Source: Corynespora cassiicola (lineage: Eukaryota > Ascomycota > Dothideomycetes > Pleosporales > Corynesporascaceae). Taken from it: DNA of 64,000 bases. The notes beneath the pieces are model-generated. The model worked only from the letters and a program-made list of their open reading frames with translations, was not told the DNA's origin and searched no databases. Positions 1 through 12,636 of this stretch are shown here, piece after piece. Made by a program: the position numbers and the translations under genes. Location: positions 2,356,001 to 2,420,000 of the forward strand of contig JAEUWY010000020.1 in assembly GCA_022059125.1 (NCBI GenBank), read 5' to 3'. Position 1 is the stretch's first letter; the number at the start of each line of letters is the position of its first letter.

Positions 1-3000
1 TCTATCGCTCCCGTGGAGGATCATTAGGCCTGTTCAGAGCACGGGCATCCCAATCCTGGTGCCTTTTGCGTTTTTTTTTTCCGAGCATCACCCTCTCTGG
101 ACACGCGATACTTTCTCTTCCCTCTGCCGGCCGAAGGTCCTGCACGCAGAACAATGCAGGAGAGAAGGTTTGATCAGGGTTCCAAAATAGCACTATGCTC
201 CCGCGCAATACGACCTCATGACTAAACAAGACGGCGCCGGCCGCCAGCCTTTACAGATGTTTTGTCTGAGGCACCGTGACACCGCTATCTTTTGTGGTGG
301 CGACTGCTCAGCCAAGCCGACCGACGGCCTGAGGCCAACCGTCTCGGGTTGGTGCGCTCGCGTGACCCACTGCTGCAGAGGGACATGAATCTTTGCAATC
401 TGTGGACGTGTTCCCGGAACTTCTTCATACTTTGGCCGCTCAGTCCGTTGGGAGATTGCGCGACACGGCCGTGCCGCTAGCACAACCATCATGATGCACG
501 CTCTGGGCATCCTACAACTGACCGAACTGCGACCTCCCGACCTAATGGGTCACCCCTGAGGCCTTACCCCAAGTTTTTCGAAACGTCATGTAGGATTCAG
601 GGACCCGTCGAATGAAGATGATCGTCGGCTCCGACGTACACCGCACATGTTCGACGTGCCGCCTAATTTCCCAATCCAGTTTGGCCAGCTTCGTATACGC
701 CCGTAACTATTGCACTTCATCATCTTCTCTGGCGGATTCTGGGCGACGACCGCTGGACCTCGTCACGAATCACGCAACGGTGCGAAGAGGCGCTCATTTT
801 GCGTGCAGCTTGAAATGAAACTTGTATGGTTTGTTTTGCTTCTGAGAGCGGCGCAGATCCTGCGAGGCTGACTTGCCGTTCGACCAACAAACGCGCGCGG
901 TTAGTTATTGCCGAAATCATCCTCTCGGCCGCAGCGCGATCTGCACGGGCATAGGGCTGAGGATGCGTCTCAACATGTGCACAGGAGTTCATCTGGTGAT
1001 TGCTTCATATGTGTTTGATGCAATGGCTGCGCTTACCAGTGCTCCTGGTGAGTCTAAATGCCAGCCTTGCTTCTGTGATACCGAATGGCTTCAATTGCGC
1101 CATGAAGGAGCCAGGCTTGCCGCACAGCCGTTAGCAAGCGTTGGAGTCTCGACTCTTGATTAACCTGCCTGATCGCGTCATCGACGACATGCACGGCTTT
1201 CGGCCGTTGTCCTGGGATACAAGCCATATCAGTTGGATAGACAAATTATGCCATGAAAACGCACATCTTTATACGAGACAAGCGCCTTGAAACGGTGGTT
1301 CAAACATGGAGCCGCCCTCGGCTCGGTTTTGCTGTTGGTAGCCATCCGTCACTATCGCCGCCGTGCCTCTCGTACTCACACTGCCAAATCCTTCCGGTAC
1401 ACACTCATCCTAGCAACTCTCACCGCTAAGATAACGCTGGCCTTTTTCTTCCCCCATTCTGTGTCTTCTTGCAGTCGAGAACGATTCCATTTTTGTGCAA
1501 GGCAGTTCCGCCATCATAGCCTTCAGGCGTCCAACCCCCTTCGCAACCCGTCTCGCGATCGGTACGCTACAGCCACAATCTCCATAACCGTCCCCTGCAT
1601 GCCTTCCTGCGAGGAGAGCTCCTGCGGACAACATGACCTCATATCGGACAGTTTTTCTTTTGCGCAACTCGATCGGACAAGGAGGCCCACTCGGCGGACG
1701 TCGGACCCGCGGACGTTTCGGGTGTTATGATTCTCCGCCTTCTTCGTAGAAGCTGGCACTCGTGAGCTGACACACGTCCGAAAAGTACAGATTTGAGTCT
1801 TGTTGGGTCGGTGAGGTCCAATCGAGGCTACGCTATCGCAAAGACGAAAAGGTGGAGATTGAATACGACTACGGATTCGGCTACCACACGGCCGCAAACT
1901 GCCGAAAAGCAAGACCGACAGCCCTCCCCACTTTGGCTGTGGATAGACCGCTTTCTGGGCTAGGCGGTGCTTCATGATTTGGCAATCTATTAATGAAGCT
2001 GTGGTTTTTGCTATTGTTGGGTATTGCTAACGTGGCAGCAGTGCAGCCTTTGCATGGTATCCAACACGAAACATTCCAATGGGGCCGCAATGCCAACATG
2101 CCTTTATCAAAGCCTGATCGTGTATAAATTTGGGGGTCAGGCAATAGGCGAACTCGCTGATCAAGATCTCCAACATGCGAGGATGCTTTGTGCAACTGTT
2201 CAAGTACCCATTAGATTCCCGAACAGCCACCTTAAGGCAACGTACTGGACGGATGGATATTCTAAAAACAGCGCAAGTATTCTGGAGTACCAACAAAAGA
2301 ATCAACAGAATTTACTCAAGCGCCAAGTTCTGGTCTAAGGAATATTTCCTTACTGTAGTCGCAGCACGGTGATTTCCGATTGTTCCGCGGAGCAGGCCCG
2401 TTCAAAAAATTTCTGAAGCCCCAACTTCCTTGATGGGACTCGCACATGACGAGTTGGAAGCCGATCAAAAGCCAAATATGTTTTTTACCAAGGGGAAAGA
2501 GTTGCATGGAACTAATTCCTTGGTTACCAAGCTCCCAAGAAGGATCTGACCCCATGGTTCGCACATTTAGGAAGGCAATACTGGCCCTTAGGCATCGCTC
2601 GAATCAGACTGCCTTTCTATAACACAATCCTTCATTGGTTCGTGTTTGTATAGCCGTGATGAAGTATACAGCCACTTCACTTTGAACATCCGGCCAGATG
2701 CGAAACCGAGAGGCGCACTCGAGCCATCTGATTAGTCGGTCGAGTAACTTTAGATCAGCGCCCCAAAAGCCTTGACAGCCTGCAAGTCGCCAAAAGGGTC
2801 TTTTTAGGGCGTTCCAAACTACTTCAGAGGCTAATAATAAAATCATCCCCTGCCCACAAAAATTCTTCAAAAACTGAAGCCAAAACTCTAACGATGACGA
2901 TGCTATCGGGCCTTCTCGCGGCTGACTGCGGCTGACTACATGAGGCTGGCCAACTAGCAACACCGCTCACGACATCACTAAGTACACACAATGTTCTCAA

Positions 3001-4529
3001 TTTGGGGTAAAAAACTCACAATAAGCGCGAGTGATATTTCGGTATCCGCTTGACATAGCCCGTTCAAGCCCAAGAAAAACCACCAAGAAAACCACACAAT
3101 CCTTAGGTCGTGTGGGTCAAAGTTGGCGCCGAGAGGTTACAAAATGGCAAAGACGGTACTGTAAGATCTGCCTTCTCATCTAAAAAGTGTCTGCACATGA
3201 TATCTGCAGCAAAACATACGACTAAAACCCTCATCCACACGATGATGACGCGTCACAACCTTAGCATGCTGCTAAGTACGTGTTCGACATAAACATGCTT
3301 CATAAGCGACGATCAGAATGTATACACCAGTCGCTCAGCCATGAAGTATTGGGAGCCCCAGTTATATGGAAATGCATATTGCTCATGCTCCACTTTTACA
3401 GCCTCTTGTAAATGATTCTGCGTCATCTTTGTCCCTACAACCGTAAACAGTGCGATCTGCCGCTACAGAACTTCTCCGTACTTTCCAATCATTGGAAATC
3501 TTTAACATGGGAAGACGCTGCGTAGTGTTCGATGCGATTCTTTTGGCCACACTAACACCACTCCTGTCTTTTCATGGCTATCTATTCCTCATGCCAATCA
3601 CAATATGCGACATTTGCAAGCACCCCCATCTCACCTCCTGCCCGCGAGACATCAGTATCGAGCTCTACACCTAAGTGGGAAACGTTGCGAGATATTTGCG
3701 ACGACTCAACTACTCAAGTTAAGGACCACTCATCTCATTCATTTTCATCAAGGGATCGTGCTGAGGTGTTGGCGGTGCATCCTATCTTGGTGCCGAACGG
3801 GCGGGTTGAAGGCCGCAAAGTATAATGAGATTAGATGAAGGTATTCCCGTTATATAAGAAAGAATTCATTCAGTTTACTTTTCAGTCTAGTAGTAATTTT
3901 ATGCGTACCAATATGACGCTACTATTGTCCGCATGTTAAATCACTTGCACGCTTAGCATAGTCGCGAACATTTCTATGTTACTAATGTGTCTAATTCTCC
4001 GAGAATGTACGCTTTTTTCGTCTCTAGGAAGTTGTAAAGAGGAATCACTGTGGGGTCGTTTACAATTTTTCAACTTCCTAGACCTGTGGTGTTTTGTTTA
4101 TTCATTTTCAATATCACTCGTAAGATCTCTGTATTTGTACCTTACATCCATTTCTAGCTCCAAGTGAAATACTTTCAACATTATAATTTTGCATTAACAA
4201 TGAATCGGTTTCAGGACTAAATGCTCCACTATTAGCGTGAAGATTATGCATGTTTGAGCTTTGTGATGGCATCACCTACCACCTTCGCGAAGCGGGTTCA
4301 CTTTCACTCTACAAGGCACAACACAAAGCAAAAAATCGCCTTTCACATCACCGAAAATTACATTCAGTTACAATGGAGCCTGAGATATAAACTGAAGATC
4401 GTAAAATTATCCCTGAGAGCTTGAAGCTAACTACTCCACCACCCACAGCCGCCATCTCTATCACAGCCGCATCAACGCTACCACAAATCTCCTAGCTCAT
4501 TCAATAGGGATCATAACTCGCTCTCCAAG
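1..4529. other. Gene-poor stretch without recognisable genes
   Basis: Only short open frames (at most about 150 codons) occur on either strand. None shows a family motif, a clean intron structure or the codon use of the genes further right. The part from about 3,850 to 4,400 is AT-rich. A C/T-rich stretch with repeated CCACC/CCATC just before 4,530 looks like the 5' leader of the next gene. Old, decayed repeat DNA is possible, but I recognise no transposon protein. Confidence 0.5.
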
Positions 4530-5324
4530 ATGCAGGCTTCTCAACCCATTCATTCAGAGGAGACGTCTCACCAGAACATCACCACCTCACAAGCTCCCTT
4601 CGCCGCCGTCGCCGCCGCCTCCTCGCAACCTCCCCCCACCACGCCCACCAAATACCCCTTCGGCGTCGTCCAAGCCGGCATAATCCTCGACATGACCGAA
4701 TATCTCTCCTCCCACCCCCGCCCAACCGACCTCCCCCTCTCCCTCTGGCTCTCGGACCACTTCATCCGCCCCTTTGGCCACATCTCGCGCCTCGACGGCC
4801 TCGTCGTCCGCTCCCGCCCCGAACTCTCCACCCTCGTCCTCGCGCACGCGCGCTACGCCCAAGTCTTCCCCATGCCCCTCCCCTCGCTGGCACCGCAGCC
4901 GCTCTGGGTCCCCGGCCTCGAACCCGCCGTCGAGCCCGCGCCCGTGGACCACCCCAAGGTGCCGCTGCGGCGCTTGGTGCGCGCGGCGCCGTTTGAGCCG
5001 GCGGTGGGGAATTGTACGAGGGTTGGGAGGAAGGGGGAGTGTGTGGGGGTTGTGGTTGATGGGAGGGGGTGGGAGAGGGAGGTTTGGAGGGCGGAGGTTT
5101 TGGGGGAGGGGGAGGGGGGGAATGTGTCGTGGCCTCTTGGTAAGGTGTTGGTGCTTGGCAGCAGCGTCGGCAGCAGTAGCAGCAGTGAGGGCGAAGATAG
5201 AGTTGCGCTTGAGGAGGGCGACTTTGTTGACGATGACGATGATGATGGTGGTGGTGCGTTCGACGACTCGCCTGACAGTGGGTCTGATTGGTGTCCGAGT
5301 TCGGCTTCTGACAGTGAACAGTAG
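4530..5324 (+). CDS. Hypothetical protein with acidic C-terminal tail
   Basis: This single-exon frame encodes 264 residues, and I do not recognise the family. The N-terminal 45 residues are rich in Ala, Pro, Ser and Thr. Residues of about 45-160 look like a folded core (start YPFGVVQAGIILDMTEYL). The last 60 residues are strongly acidic, with runs of Ser, a run of Asp and a final Ser/Asp/Glu-rich tail, as often seen in nuclear or chaperone-like proteins. The ATG follows a pyrimidine-rich leader. Coding-strand composition switches from C-rich to G-rich near 4,970, a pattern shared with undoubted genes in this window, which supports it being a real gene. Function cannot be stated. Confidence 0.6.
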   Translation: MQASQPIHSEETSHQNITTSQAPFAAVAAASSQPPPTTPTKYPFGVVQAGIILDMTEYLSSHPRPTDLPLSLWLSDHFIRPFGHISRLDGLVVRSRPELSTLVLAHARYAQVFPMPLPSLAPQPLWVPGLEPAVEPAPVDHPKVPLRRLVRAAPFEPAVGNCTRVGRKGECVGVVVDGRGWEREVWRAEVLGEGEGGNVSWPLGKVLVLGSSVGSSSSSEGEDRVALEEGDFVDDDDDDGGGAFDDSPDSGSDWCPSSASDSEQ

Positions 5325-5720
5325 ATTACGAAGTTAACTCTGAGGCTGGCTCCGAGGCCTAGAGATATATTGACAATGATCATGGGTAGGGGAACGGAGG
5401 GGGAACTTGGAGGGGTAAGGAGAAGGGCGGTGGTTCTTTGCTGCCGGATCTGTGGCAGAGTAGAATAGCCGATGAAATGGTATTTGTATCTTTCGAGATG
5501 GGATATAGGTCGTGGTGTATATGGTATGGCAGGTGATTTCAAGTCTTGGGTTAAGAAGTGTAGCTAGACTGTCGACGTTGGAAAAGGTTATTTGTTCGTT
5601 TAATGGAAGTTTCAAGACGATTGTGGGAAAAGGTATGTCGATGTGAAGCCATGAAACATCATTTTCCTACCAAGACTCGCGGGCTCAGACTAAAATCCCA
5701 TAAATTCAATATACCCCCGG
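5325..5720. other. Intergenic region between convergent genes
   Basis: This stretch lies between the 3' ends of two convergent genes. I see no further coding capacity, so it probably holds the two 3' untranslated regions. Confidence 0.5.
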
Positions 5721-7376
5721 CTAGTCCTTTTGTTCTACAACCCTCACATCATGCACCCCATCCTCCTCATGCCCCACTTTTTCACGCACAGTCTCCAAGT
5801 CGGCCACGATAACCTCCTCGCCAAAGATATCCGCAATCTCCTCGAGCGTCTTGCCCTTGGTCTCGGGAAAGATGAGAAACACGACGATAGCGCCGAGTAA
5901 ATTGGTGCAGATAAAGAGGGCATAGTACTTATAGCCAACGTGCGAGAAGGCAATGGGCGAGACCTGGTTTAGAACAATGTTGATCAGCACATTGGAGATG
6001 ACAGAGATGGAAGATCCCTTTGCACGTATAGACATTGTCATGATTTCAGGTACATAGATGTAGTGGATGGAGTTGTAGCCAAGGGAATAGCTGAAAGAGG
6101 TGATTAGTCTGGAAAGTTTGACAGATGCGGCTGATAAGACTCACATGATGGAGAAGCAAAATATGAATGCGATGGAGAATCCCTTTGCGACCATGTTGTT
6201 TGAACTGCCGTAACCGCCGGAGAGGCCCATCACGAGGGCCATATCGAGGGACATGACGAGCCCGGTAATCCAGAGCGTCTTTTTCCTACCCCAGGTATCG
6301 ACATAGTAAAGACAGACGACGTTGGCAATGGGCCCGACGAGACCATATACACCAGCCAAAAGTGTAACCATATGGCCGGTTTGGCCAAGCGACTTGTACA
6401 AATCTGTCTGGTAGTAGTTGACAACGTTGATGCCGCTAAGTTGGGTAAATGCCTGGACAAGAACTGCGAGAAGGATCCTCTTCCGATTGCTCTTGGTAGC
6501 GAAGCAATCCTTCCATCCTGCAGCTTGCTGGCTCTTCTCAAAACGAAGTTGGTCGCGCATCTGCGTAAACTCGGCCCGGAAGAAGGAATCGTCGCCGTCG
6601 TTGCCATGCAAGCGCTTGATAACGGCATACGCTTCTTCGTCGCGATCTTGCTCGAGGAGCCATCGGGGAGAGTATGGAAGCCAGAAAATTCCGACAAGGA
6701 CGATGATGGCAGGAACACACTGGAAAGCGAGCGGGAAGCGCCACTGGAAGTCGCCGGACGCATAGGAGCACCCAAAGCCAACCCAGTTTGCGCACGCGAA
6801 GCCAATTCCGACAAACTGTGCATGAAGACCGGATATCATACCTCGTTTGTGAGGAGGGGCGATTTCTGAATTGTAAATGGGGATCGTCATGTCTGGAAAG
6901 GGTTAGTCCATGCTACAACATGCAAGTCCCGAGGTTTTGCACAGAAAACTCACTCATGATGCCAACAGCAAACCCACCAACAATGCGCCCAGCAATCAAC
7001 ATGCCAATATGCACAGCAGCAGCTTGTATGATGCCGGCAATCAATGCGATGATGGCCCCAATCATAATGGTCTTCTTACGACCAAGATAATCGGCGCTCC
7101 ATCCTGCGAACCATACTCCAAAGACGGAGCCTGCACCAAATGTACTGACGAGTGCGCCCTTGATGCTTGGTGGAAATGGTACAAAGTACTCAAGAAAAGC
7201 CTTCTGCGCAATGGTTGTCGAAACGATACCGGAATCTATACCATACAAGAGAGATCCGACCTGACTGTGTTAGACTTTATACTCTACAAGCCGAAGGCTC
7301 TGAGATGCCCTACAGCTGCGAAAAGACCGCACCCCCAAGTGTACGCATTCACGCGTGGTTGTCCTGAAGGCGCCAT
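5721..7376 (-). CDS. MFS sugar transporter
   Basis: Plasma-membrane proton-sugar symporter of the MFS sugar-porter family, predicted 495 residues. Exons, read on the minus strand, are 7376-7314, 7260-6954, 6892-6145 and 6090-5721; the three introns are 53, 61 and 54 nt. Landmarks are a short N-terminus, LLYGIDSG in the first helix, DYLGRKK in the loop between helices 2 and 3, an APPHKRG motif, a loop with SPRWLL, a QLSGINVVNYY helix 7, DTWGRKK, and the PETKGKTLEEI signature near the C-terminus. The usual twelve helices fit the length. The gene is divergent from the alpha-xylosidase gene with an 878 nt gap, so its cargo may be a xylose-containing disaccharide or another hydrolysis product. That substrate is inferred from context only. 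The frame is intact in every exon. Confidence 0.9.
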
Positions 7377-7699
7377 GAGGAACCGAAAAGTCCGAAAAGT
7401 GACCCTCTAGACACACAGATCAGACCAAAGGACCTCAGTTGAGATGAAGCGAATCAATATCGTGCATACTCACCTCTTCGGACCACCCCGCTTCTTATAC
7501 GCTGTCCCATTCGGAGATCTCCAGTCTTCACCACACTCCTGGATCTCTCCAGGATCTCTCCAGCTGAACCACCTGACTGGAATTGTACGTGAACATGCAT
7601 TGGTGGGATTGCAATTGAGTCGTGCTGCAGCTCTAGGTTCTGCCCGGAACATGCCCCGAACACCGAGAAGCACGCCCTACATACGGAAAACCATTATAC

Positions 7700-7706
7700 T
7701 TTAGCC
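7700..7706 (-). promoter_or_regulatory. Candidate XlnR/Xyr1-type site (GGCTAAA)
   Basis: GGCTAAA reads on the minus strand. The XlnR/Xyr1 regulators of xylan and xyloglucan genes in Aspergillus and Trichoderma bind GGCTAA/GGCTAR cores. A motif this short can occur by chance, so the weight comes from its place between an alpha-xylosidase and a sugar carrier. Confidence 0.3.
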
Positions 7707-7876
7707 TCCCACCCTGCAGCAGAGAGGCAATCTCATTGGCTTCATCTCCAGGCGCGGGGAGCTAGTCGCGCAATCCCACATTTCAACGGACGATCTTGAT
7801 GTGTAAGAAACGGGGATGCCCGCACTCAGTACTCTGGAGACGGTTAGATCCTTGGCGCGTCCTACGTGAATGTTCA

Positions 7877-7882
7877 TTAGCC
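7877..7882 (-). promoter_or_regulatory. Second candidate XlnR/Xyr1-type site (GGCTAA)
   Basis: GGCTAA reads on the minus strand, about 170 nt from the first site and roughly midway between the two divergent genes. It is only a six-base match. Confidence 0.25.
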
Positions 7883-8254
7883 GGCCGCTCACGTGTTTCG
7901 GGGGAATTTAACCGGCCCAGACACCCCATCTTCGGAGGCAACGCGGAGGTAGATCCTCGTCCAGATGATCCAACATGGCATCTGATAGATGCAGGCTTTG
8001 CCACTCTCGGATAACGTCCCCGCCCGCGCAAGGTATCCGGAAGGCCATTGGGCGCTCAATGAGGGGTTCCAGTCGATAAAACTAGACTGCTGATGACGAA
8101 TGCTACGGAATACCTGGAGTTACAGCTCCGCCGGTGCTACTGTTGAACGACTTGTCTCCACAGCCATGGAGTGCCGGAGTATGCATTTTTCTTGTATAAA
8201 ATATGGACAAATCCAAAACTCCGGCAATGGGTACACACGTTCTGGCTTGCAGTC

Positions 8255-10854
8255 ATGGTCAAGTTCTCGCACGGATGTTGGCATCCTGCCCCGGATACTA
8301 TTATTGACTGGGCAGTCGAGACAGTAAAGGCACAGGCAAGAGAAGACTCGCTACATTTCGTCACTGTAAGTAATGGATCCACGGTGTACAAAGAACAACT
8401 CTGACAAGAAGACTGCAGGCATCTAAACCCATCAACTTCCGGGGTGACACACTAAACAACCCTACCCTTACGCATCACCTGAGCTCTCCAATCGACAATG
8501 TGCTGTATTTATCTTCGACTCATTGGAGACAGCAAAAGAGCGTGACGATAGCACCGCACTTTGAACTCTTTCCCAATGGAGAAGAAGAACGCGCTAGTCC
8601 AATCCGGACATCCAAGGGCGACGAAAGTCTCCAGTTCAGCGCAGGTGATCTGTCTGCTACTGTCAACACCCAACCAAAGTCGTTTGACCTCACGTTCAGG
8701 TATAAAGAAAAGCAGTTGACAAAGCTCGGATGGCGGTCCATTGGCTACGTCAAAGAGGGAACCACGGCTCTGCACCCAAAAGCCAACTATACCAACCCGA
8801 ACAAGGGCAAACGATGGGTGACTTATCAACTGCAGTTGGGCGTCGGCGAAAAGGTCTATGGTCTCGGAGAGAGATTTGGGCCTTTTGTGAAGAATGGACA
8901 GGTGAGTCTCACGAAACACGCACGTCCAGCACACCCATCTGATAGCCCCCAGAGCATCGAAATGTGGAACGACGACGGTGGAACCGGCTCTGAACTCACC
9001 TACAAGAACATCCCCTTCTACATCACGTCTGCAGGATACGGCATCTTCATCCCCACCTCGAGCTTCATCTCCCTAGAGATACAATCCGAGCGCACGACCC
9101 GAGTCAACATCTCCGTCCCCGGCGAAACCCTCTCCATGTACCTCATCTACGGCCCTACCCCCAAACGCATCCTCACCACCTACGCCAAAATCACCGGCAA
9201 GCCCGCCCTCCCCCCACCCTGGACCTTTGGCCTCTGGCTCAGCACCTCCTTCACCACCGAGTATGACGAAGCGACCGTGACGTCGTTCCTCGACGGCATG
9301 GCCCAGCGCGCCATCCCCGTCAGCGCCTTCCACTTCGACTGCTTCTGGATGCCCGCCTTCGAGTGGTGCGACTACACCTTCGACCCATCCACCTTCCCCG
9401 ACGCGGCGGGCCAGCTGCGCCGCCTGCGCGAAAAGGGGACCCGCGTCTGCGTGTGGATCAACCCGTACATTGCGCAGGAGAGCGCCCTCTTCGACTCAGC
9501 GGCCGCGAACGGGTACCTCGTCCGCCGCGGCGACGGCAGCGTGTGGCAGTACGACTTTTGGCAGGCCGGCATGGGCATCGTCGACTTTACGAATCCCGCG
9601 GCGTGGCGCTGGTTCCAGGGGAGGCTGCAGGCGCTGCTGGACATCGGCGTCGACGCGTTCAAGACGGACTTTGGCGAGCGCATCCCCACGGGCGACGTCG
9701 TGTACGCTGATGCCTCGGACCCGCACAAGATGCACAACTACTACGCCTTCTTGTACAACAAGGCCGTGTTCGAGGTGCTGGAGCGGCACTTTGGCCAGGG
9801 CAGGGCGGTGCTGTTTGCGAGGGCTGCGACGGCCGGGTGTCAGCGGTTTCCGGTGCATTGGGGCGGCGATCCGTACTCGACGTTCGAGGCCATGGCCGAG
9901 ACGCTGCGGGGCGGGCTGTCTCTGGCCCTGGGCGGGTTTGGGTACTGGGCGCATGACATTGGGGGGTTTGAGGGGAAGCCGGACCCGGGGCTGTTCAAGC
10001 GGTGGGTTGCGTTTGGGCTGTTTTCGTCGCATTCGAGGTTGCATGGGAGTGCGTCGTTTCGAGTGAGTTTTTTTTTTCTTCTTCTTCTGCATCTGTGCTT
10101 ACGCCTTTTTTTTTTTGCGTGGCTCTGGGGGAAATGTGCTCATGAGATCTAGGTCCCGTGGTTGATTGACGAGACCGAGGAAGCATCCCAAGTCCTCAGG
10201 CACTTCGTCGCCATCAAACATCAGCTCATGCCGTACCTCTACTCGCAAGCCGTCGAAACGCACCGCACAGGCGTCCCGATGCTGCGAGCCATGTTTCTCG
10301 AGTTCCCGTCCGATCCGGCCATCTGGCACCTCGATCAGCAGTACATGCTCGGCGAAAGCCTGTTGGTGGCGCCAATCTTCACCGAAGACGGGTCTGTCAC
10401 TTACTACCTGCCTCAGGGTCAATGGTATGGGATTCTGGACAAGAAGATGCGACTGGGACCGGGATATGTGACCGAGACGTTTGATTTCTTCGGGCTCCCT
10501 GTGCTGCTCAGGCCTGGTGGGGCGGTGGCCATGGGCAAGGGGGGTGAAGAGGTGGTGTACGACTGGGCAGATGGCTTCAAGGTGCTTGTCAATGTCGAAG
10601 AGGGCATGGATGTCAAGGTCGACATTCCGCACCATGAGAAGCTGGGGGAGAACGTGGTGTCGTTGGGCATCAAGGCCAGCGATGAGGAAGCTACTGTGGA
10701 AGTCCTTTCTGGTCAGGTAGCGGCTTCGTGGGAAGTGGAGATTGTGAATTTGAAGATATCTAGTGTGGATGGAGCGGAATTATCGGGAGATGGCGTGCTG
10801 ACCGTCGCAGCGGGGGTTTCGAAAGTTTCCATCGTATTGCTCACTAAAGTCTAG
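8255..10854 (+). CDS. GH31 alpha-xylosidase (YicI type)
   Basis: Hydrolyses the non-reducing alpha-xylosyl residue of isoprimeverose and xyloglucan oligosaccharides (family knowledge). Predicted 801 residues. Exons are 8255-8365, 8419-8901, 8953-10062 and 10153-10854; the introns are 53, 51 and 90 nt, and the last two would read through in frame if retained. The ATG at 8255 gives the family start MVKFSHGCW. Order of features: N-terminal beta-sandwich with GLGERFGPF, then a (beta/alpha)8 barrel with the nucleophile in KTDFGER (D437) and the acid/base in HWGGD (D504), then AHDIGGF, SSHSRLHG and the beta-sandwich C-terminus. These blocks follow E. coli YicI closely, including the spacing of the two Asp residues. 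No signal peptide is visible, so it is probably cytosolic and acts on imported oligosaccharides, which suits the divergent sugar carrier. Confidence 0.93.
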
Positions 10855-11499
10855 GGAGTGCCAGCTTTAATCCATCATCGCTAAATCAACCAAACACATT
10901 AGTTTGTGGAACTCTGATGCCTTTTATTTATTCCAGCTTAATGTGTACTTTCACAATGGGTTGTGTATCCTTTGCTGTAGACAGCAGTCGTGATGTCTGA
11001 CCAACTTTTCACTTGCACGTTTCGCTCTTGAACAATCATTCTCAAGAGTATAGTTCTACAACCACTATTACTACGTCAAGATGAATCCTGATAAAGCTGT
11101 TGTATGTGGATTTGATGTTAGTGGTCACTGACGTTCTGTATCACCAAACGTGACGTTGCCAATAATGATAGGCTCCGGAGAGGTGAAGTACGTGGCCAGT
11201 GAAGATGGGCAAATCTATTGGGAAATAATGCAAAACTGCACATGGTATAAAACTAGAGCAGCTTTTGTGATTAAACGACTGTGATAAAGTCCCTCTCTAT
11301 TGAACCTCAAGTCTAGATGTCAACTACCCACTCACAGAAAAGCGACATCTTCTAAGGTATTGCAGCATTCTACTCAATTTCTCTTTATAAAGACCACTCT
11401 TGTGTGGAACCTATGTGTTTTAAAGAACTCTTATTGGTTTCACTCTATCCCGATCCCTCATCAAACTCCCAGCCCCCCATTCGAGCACACTCCTCCAGC
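10855..11499. other. Intergenic region
   Basis: No coding capacity is seen. It is AT-richer than the flanking genes and holds the 3' end of the alpha-xylosidase unit and the promoter of the kinase gene. A TATAAA-like sequence lies near 11,240-11,250. Confidence 0.45.
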
Positions 11500-12548
11500 A
11501 TGAAACTCCAAAGTCGACCCAAGTATACATGGAACGTCGAAAGAGAACTAGGCCACATGGGAGGCGGTATGAACGGTGGCATCCGCATAGTAAGGCGATC
11601 AACCGACAGAATGAAAGCTGTAGAGAAGCGGTTTACATCCAAAGACATAGACCGCCGCGTGGCAAAAAGCGAGATCAGGGCCCTTCTACGGCTCGGTGGG
11701 CATCCGAACATCACCACCATGGTGGATTACTACGTTTCGGGTACATTGAGGAGGGGGAGTATATTCCTCGAGTACTACAACAAGGGATCACTCGAAGACA
11801 TGATCGGGGAGAAAAACGTAAGTTGAACCTCTTTTTTCTTCAGCCAAAGCGTCGAACTGGACGTTTAATTCTTGGCTTTGCTCGGGGCTAACATCTCTAG
11901 AACGGCTACAATGTGCCCATATCAGAACGGAATATATGGCGATGGTACGTATTCTCTCCATTTTGATTTGCTACACGTATAGTGTATGTGCAACCCAAGT
12001 CGGACAAAGTATGCTGACCGAACCCCTTACTATCCAGGTTCACCCAACTCGCCGAAGCCCTCGCATTTTGCCATTTCGGGCCGCCACCATACGATGGCCG
12101 AGACCGATCGTCGTGGAAATTCATCTGGCATCGTGACATAAAGCCGGCTAACGTACTGCTGAACAAAGTGCAGGTATCCGCGGACGAATGGGACCACAAT
12201 GCAGTGCTGGCTGATTTCGGATGTTCAATCTCGAAAGACCGGCTGTCCTACAAGATGGGACCCCTTGAACAGACCGCGTTCACTTTGGGCTTTTGCCCAC
12301 CAGAAGCGCCGCATTATTGTTCCAGAAGTGACGTATTCCAGCTGGGTGTTGTCATGACTTGCATTTGCAACCTCTCCCTCGCATGGTGGGGAACCCACGG
12401 TCCAGCTCCAGCTCCAAGGTATTCCAGGAAGTTGAACGAGATGATAATGCTTTGTAGGAGAACAAGCCCTGCAAACCGACCACGGTCATGGCAACTTGTT
12501 CAAATGCTCAACCATGAGTATGCGTTGATTCAGAGTTCCCTGCCTTGA
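11500..12548 (+). CDS. Divergent serine/threonine protein kinase (kinase 1)
   Basis: Protein kinase-like fold, predicted 290 residues and essentially kinase domain only. Exons are 11500-11817, 11901-11944 and 12038-12548. The nucleotide-binding lysine lies in an unusual AVEKRF context (K43), where most kinases have AVK. The catalytic loop is HRDIKPAN (H152-D154) and the metal-binding motif DFG (D180). The glycine-rich loop is GHMGGGMNGG, longer than the usual GxGxxG. A basic, Asp-rich insert (PPPYDGRDRSS) precedes the HRD loop. The C-lobe ends in a motif with NRPRSW, matching the conserved Arg of subdomain XI. All catalytic residues are present, so it may be active. It is related to the kinase at 34.4 kb. 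The start at 11500 was preferred over in-frame upstream codons because the conserved region begins soon after it. Confidence 0.8.
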
Positions 12549-12636
12549 AATTACCGGAGCGGGTTCCCCTCTTGCATTGGGCCATGGAAGGGCAGGTTCC
12601 TGGTAGGTGTATAGAACAGTGTGATTTGTGCATCCT

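Larger units (their letters stand above)
7377..8254. promoter_or_regulatory. Shared divergent promoter of transporter and alpha-xylosidase
   Basis: The only DNA between the two start codons, so it must carry both promoters. Open frames inside it are short and unconvincing. It contains one GGCTAAA and one GGCTAA hexamer-type site (annotated separately). Confidence 0.55.

Noticed and set aside
8500..8505. ATG at 8500 as start of the alpha-xylosidase
   Set aside because: The exon at 8255-8365 joined at 8419 supplies the conserved N-terminus MVKFSHGCW and matching phase.
10063..10152. Open reading through the third intron of the alpha-xylosidase
   Set aside because: It runs into a stop in the T-rich intron, while splicing restores the family sequence SFRVPWLIDE exactly.
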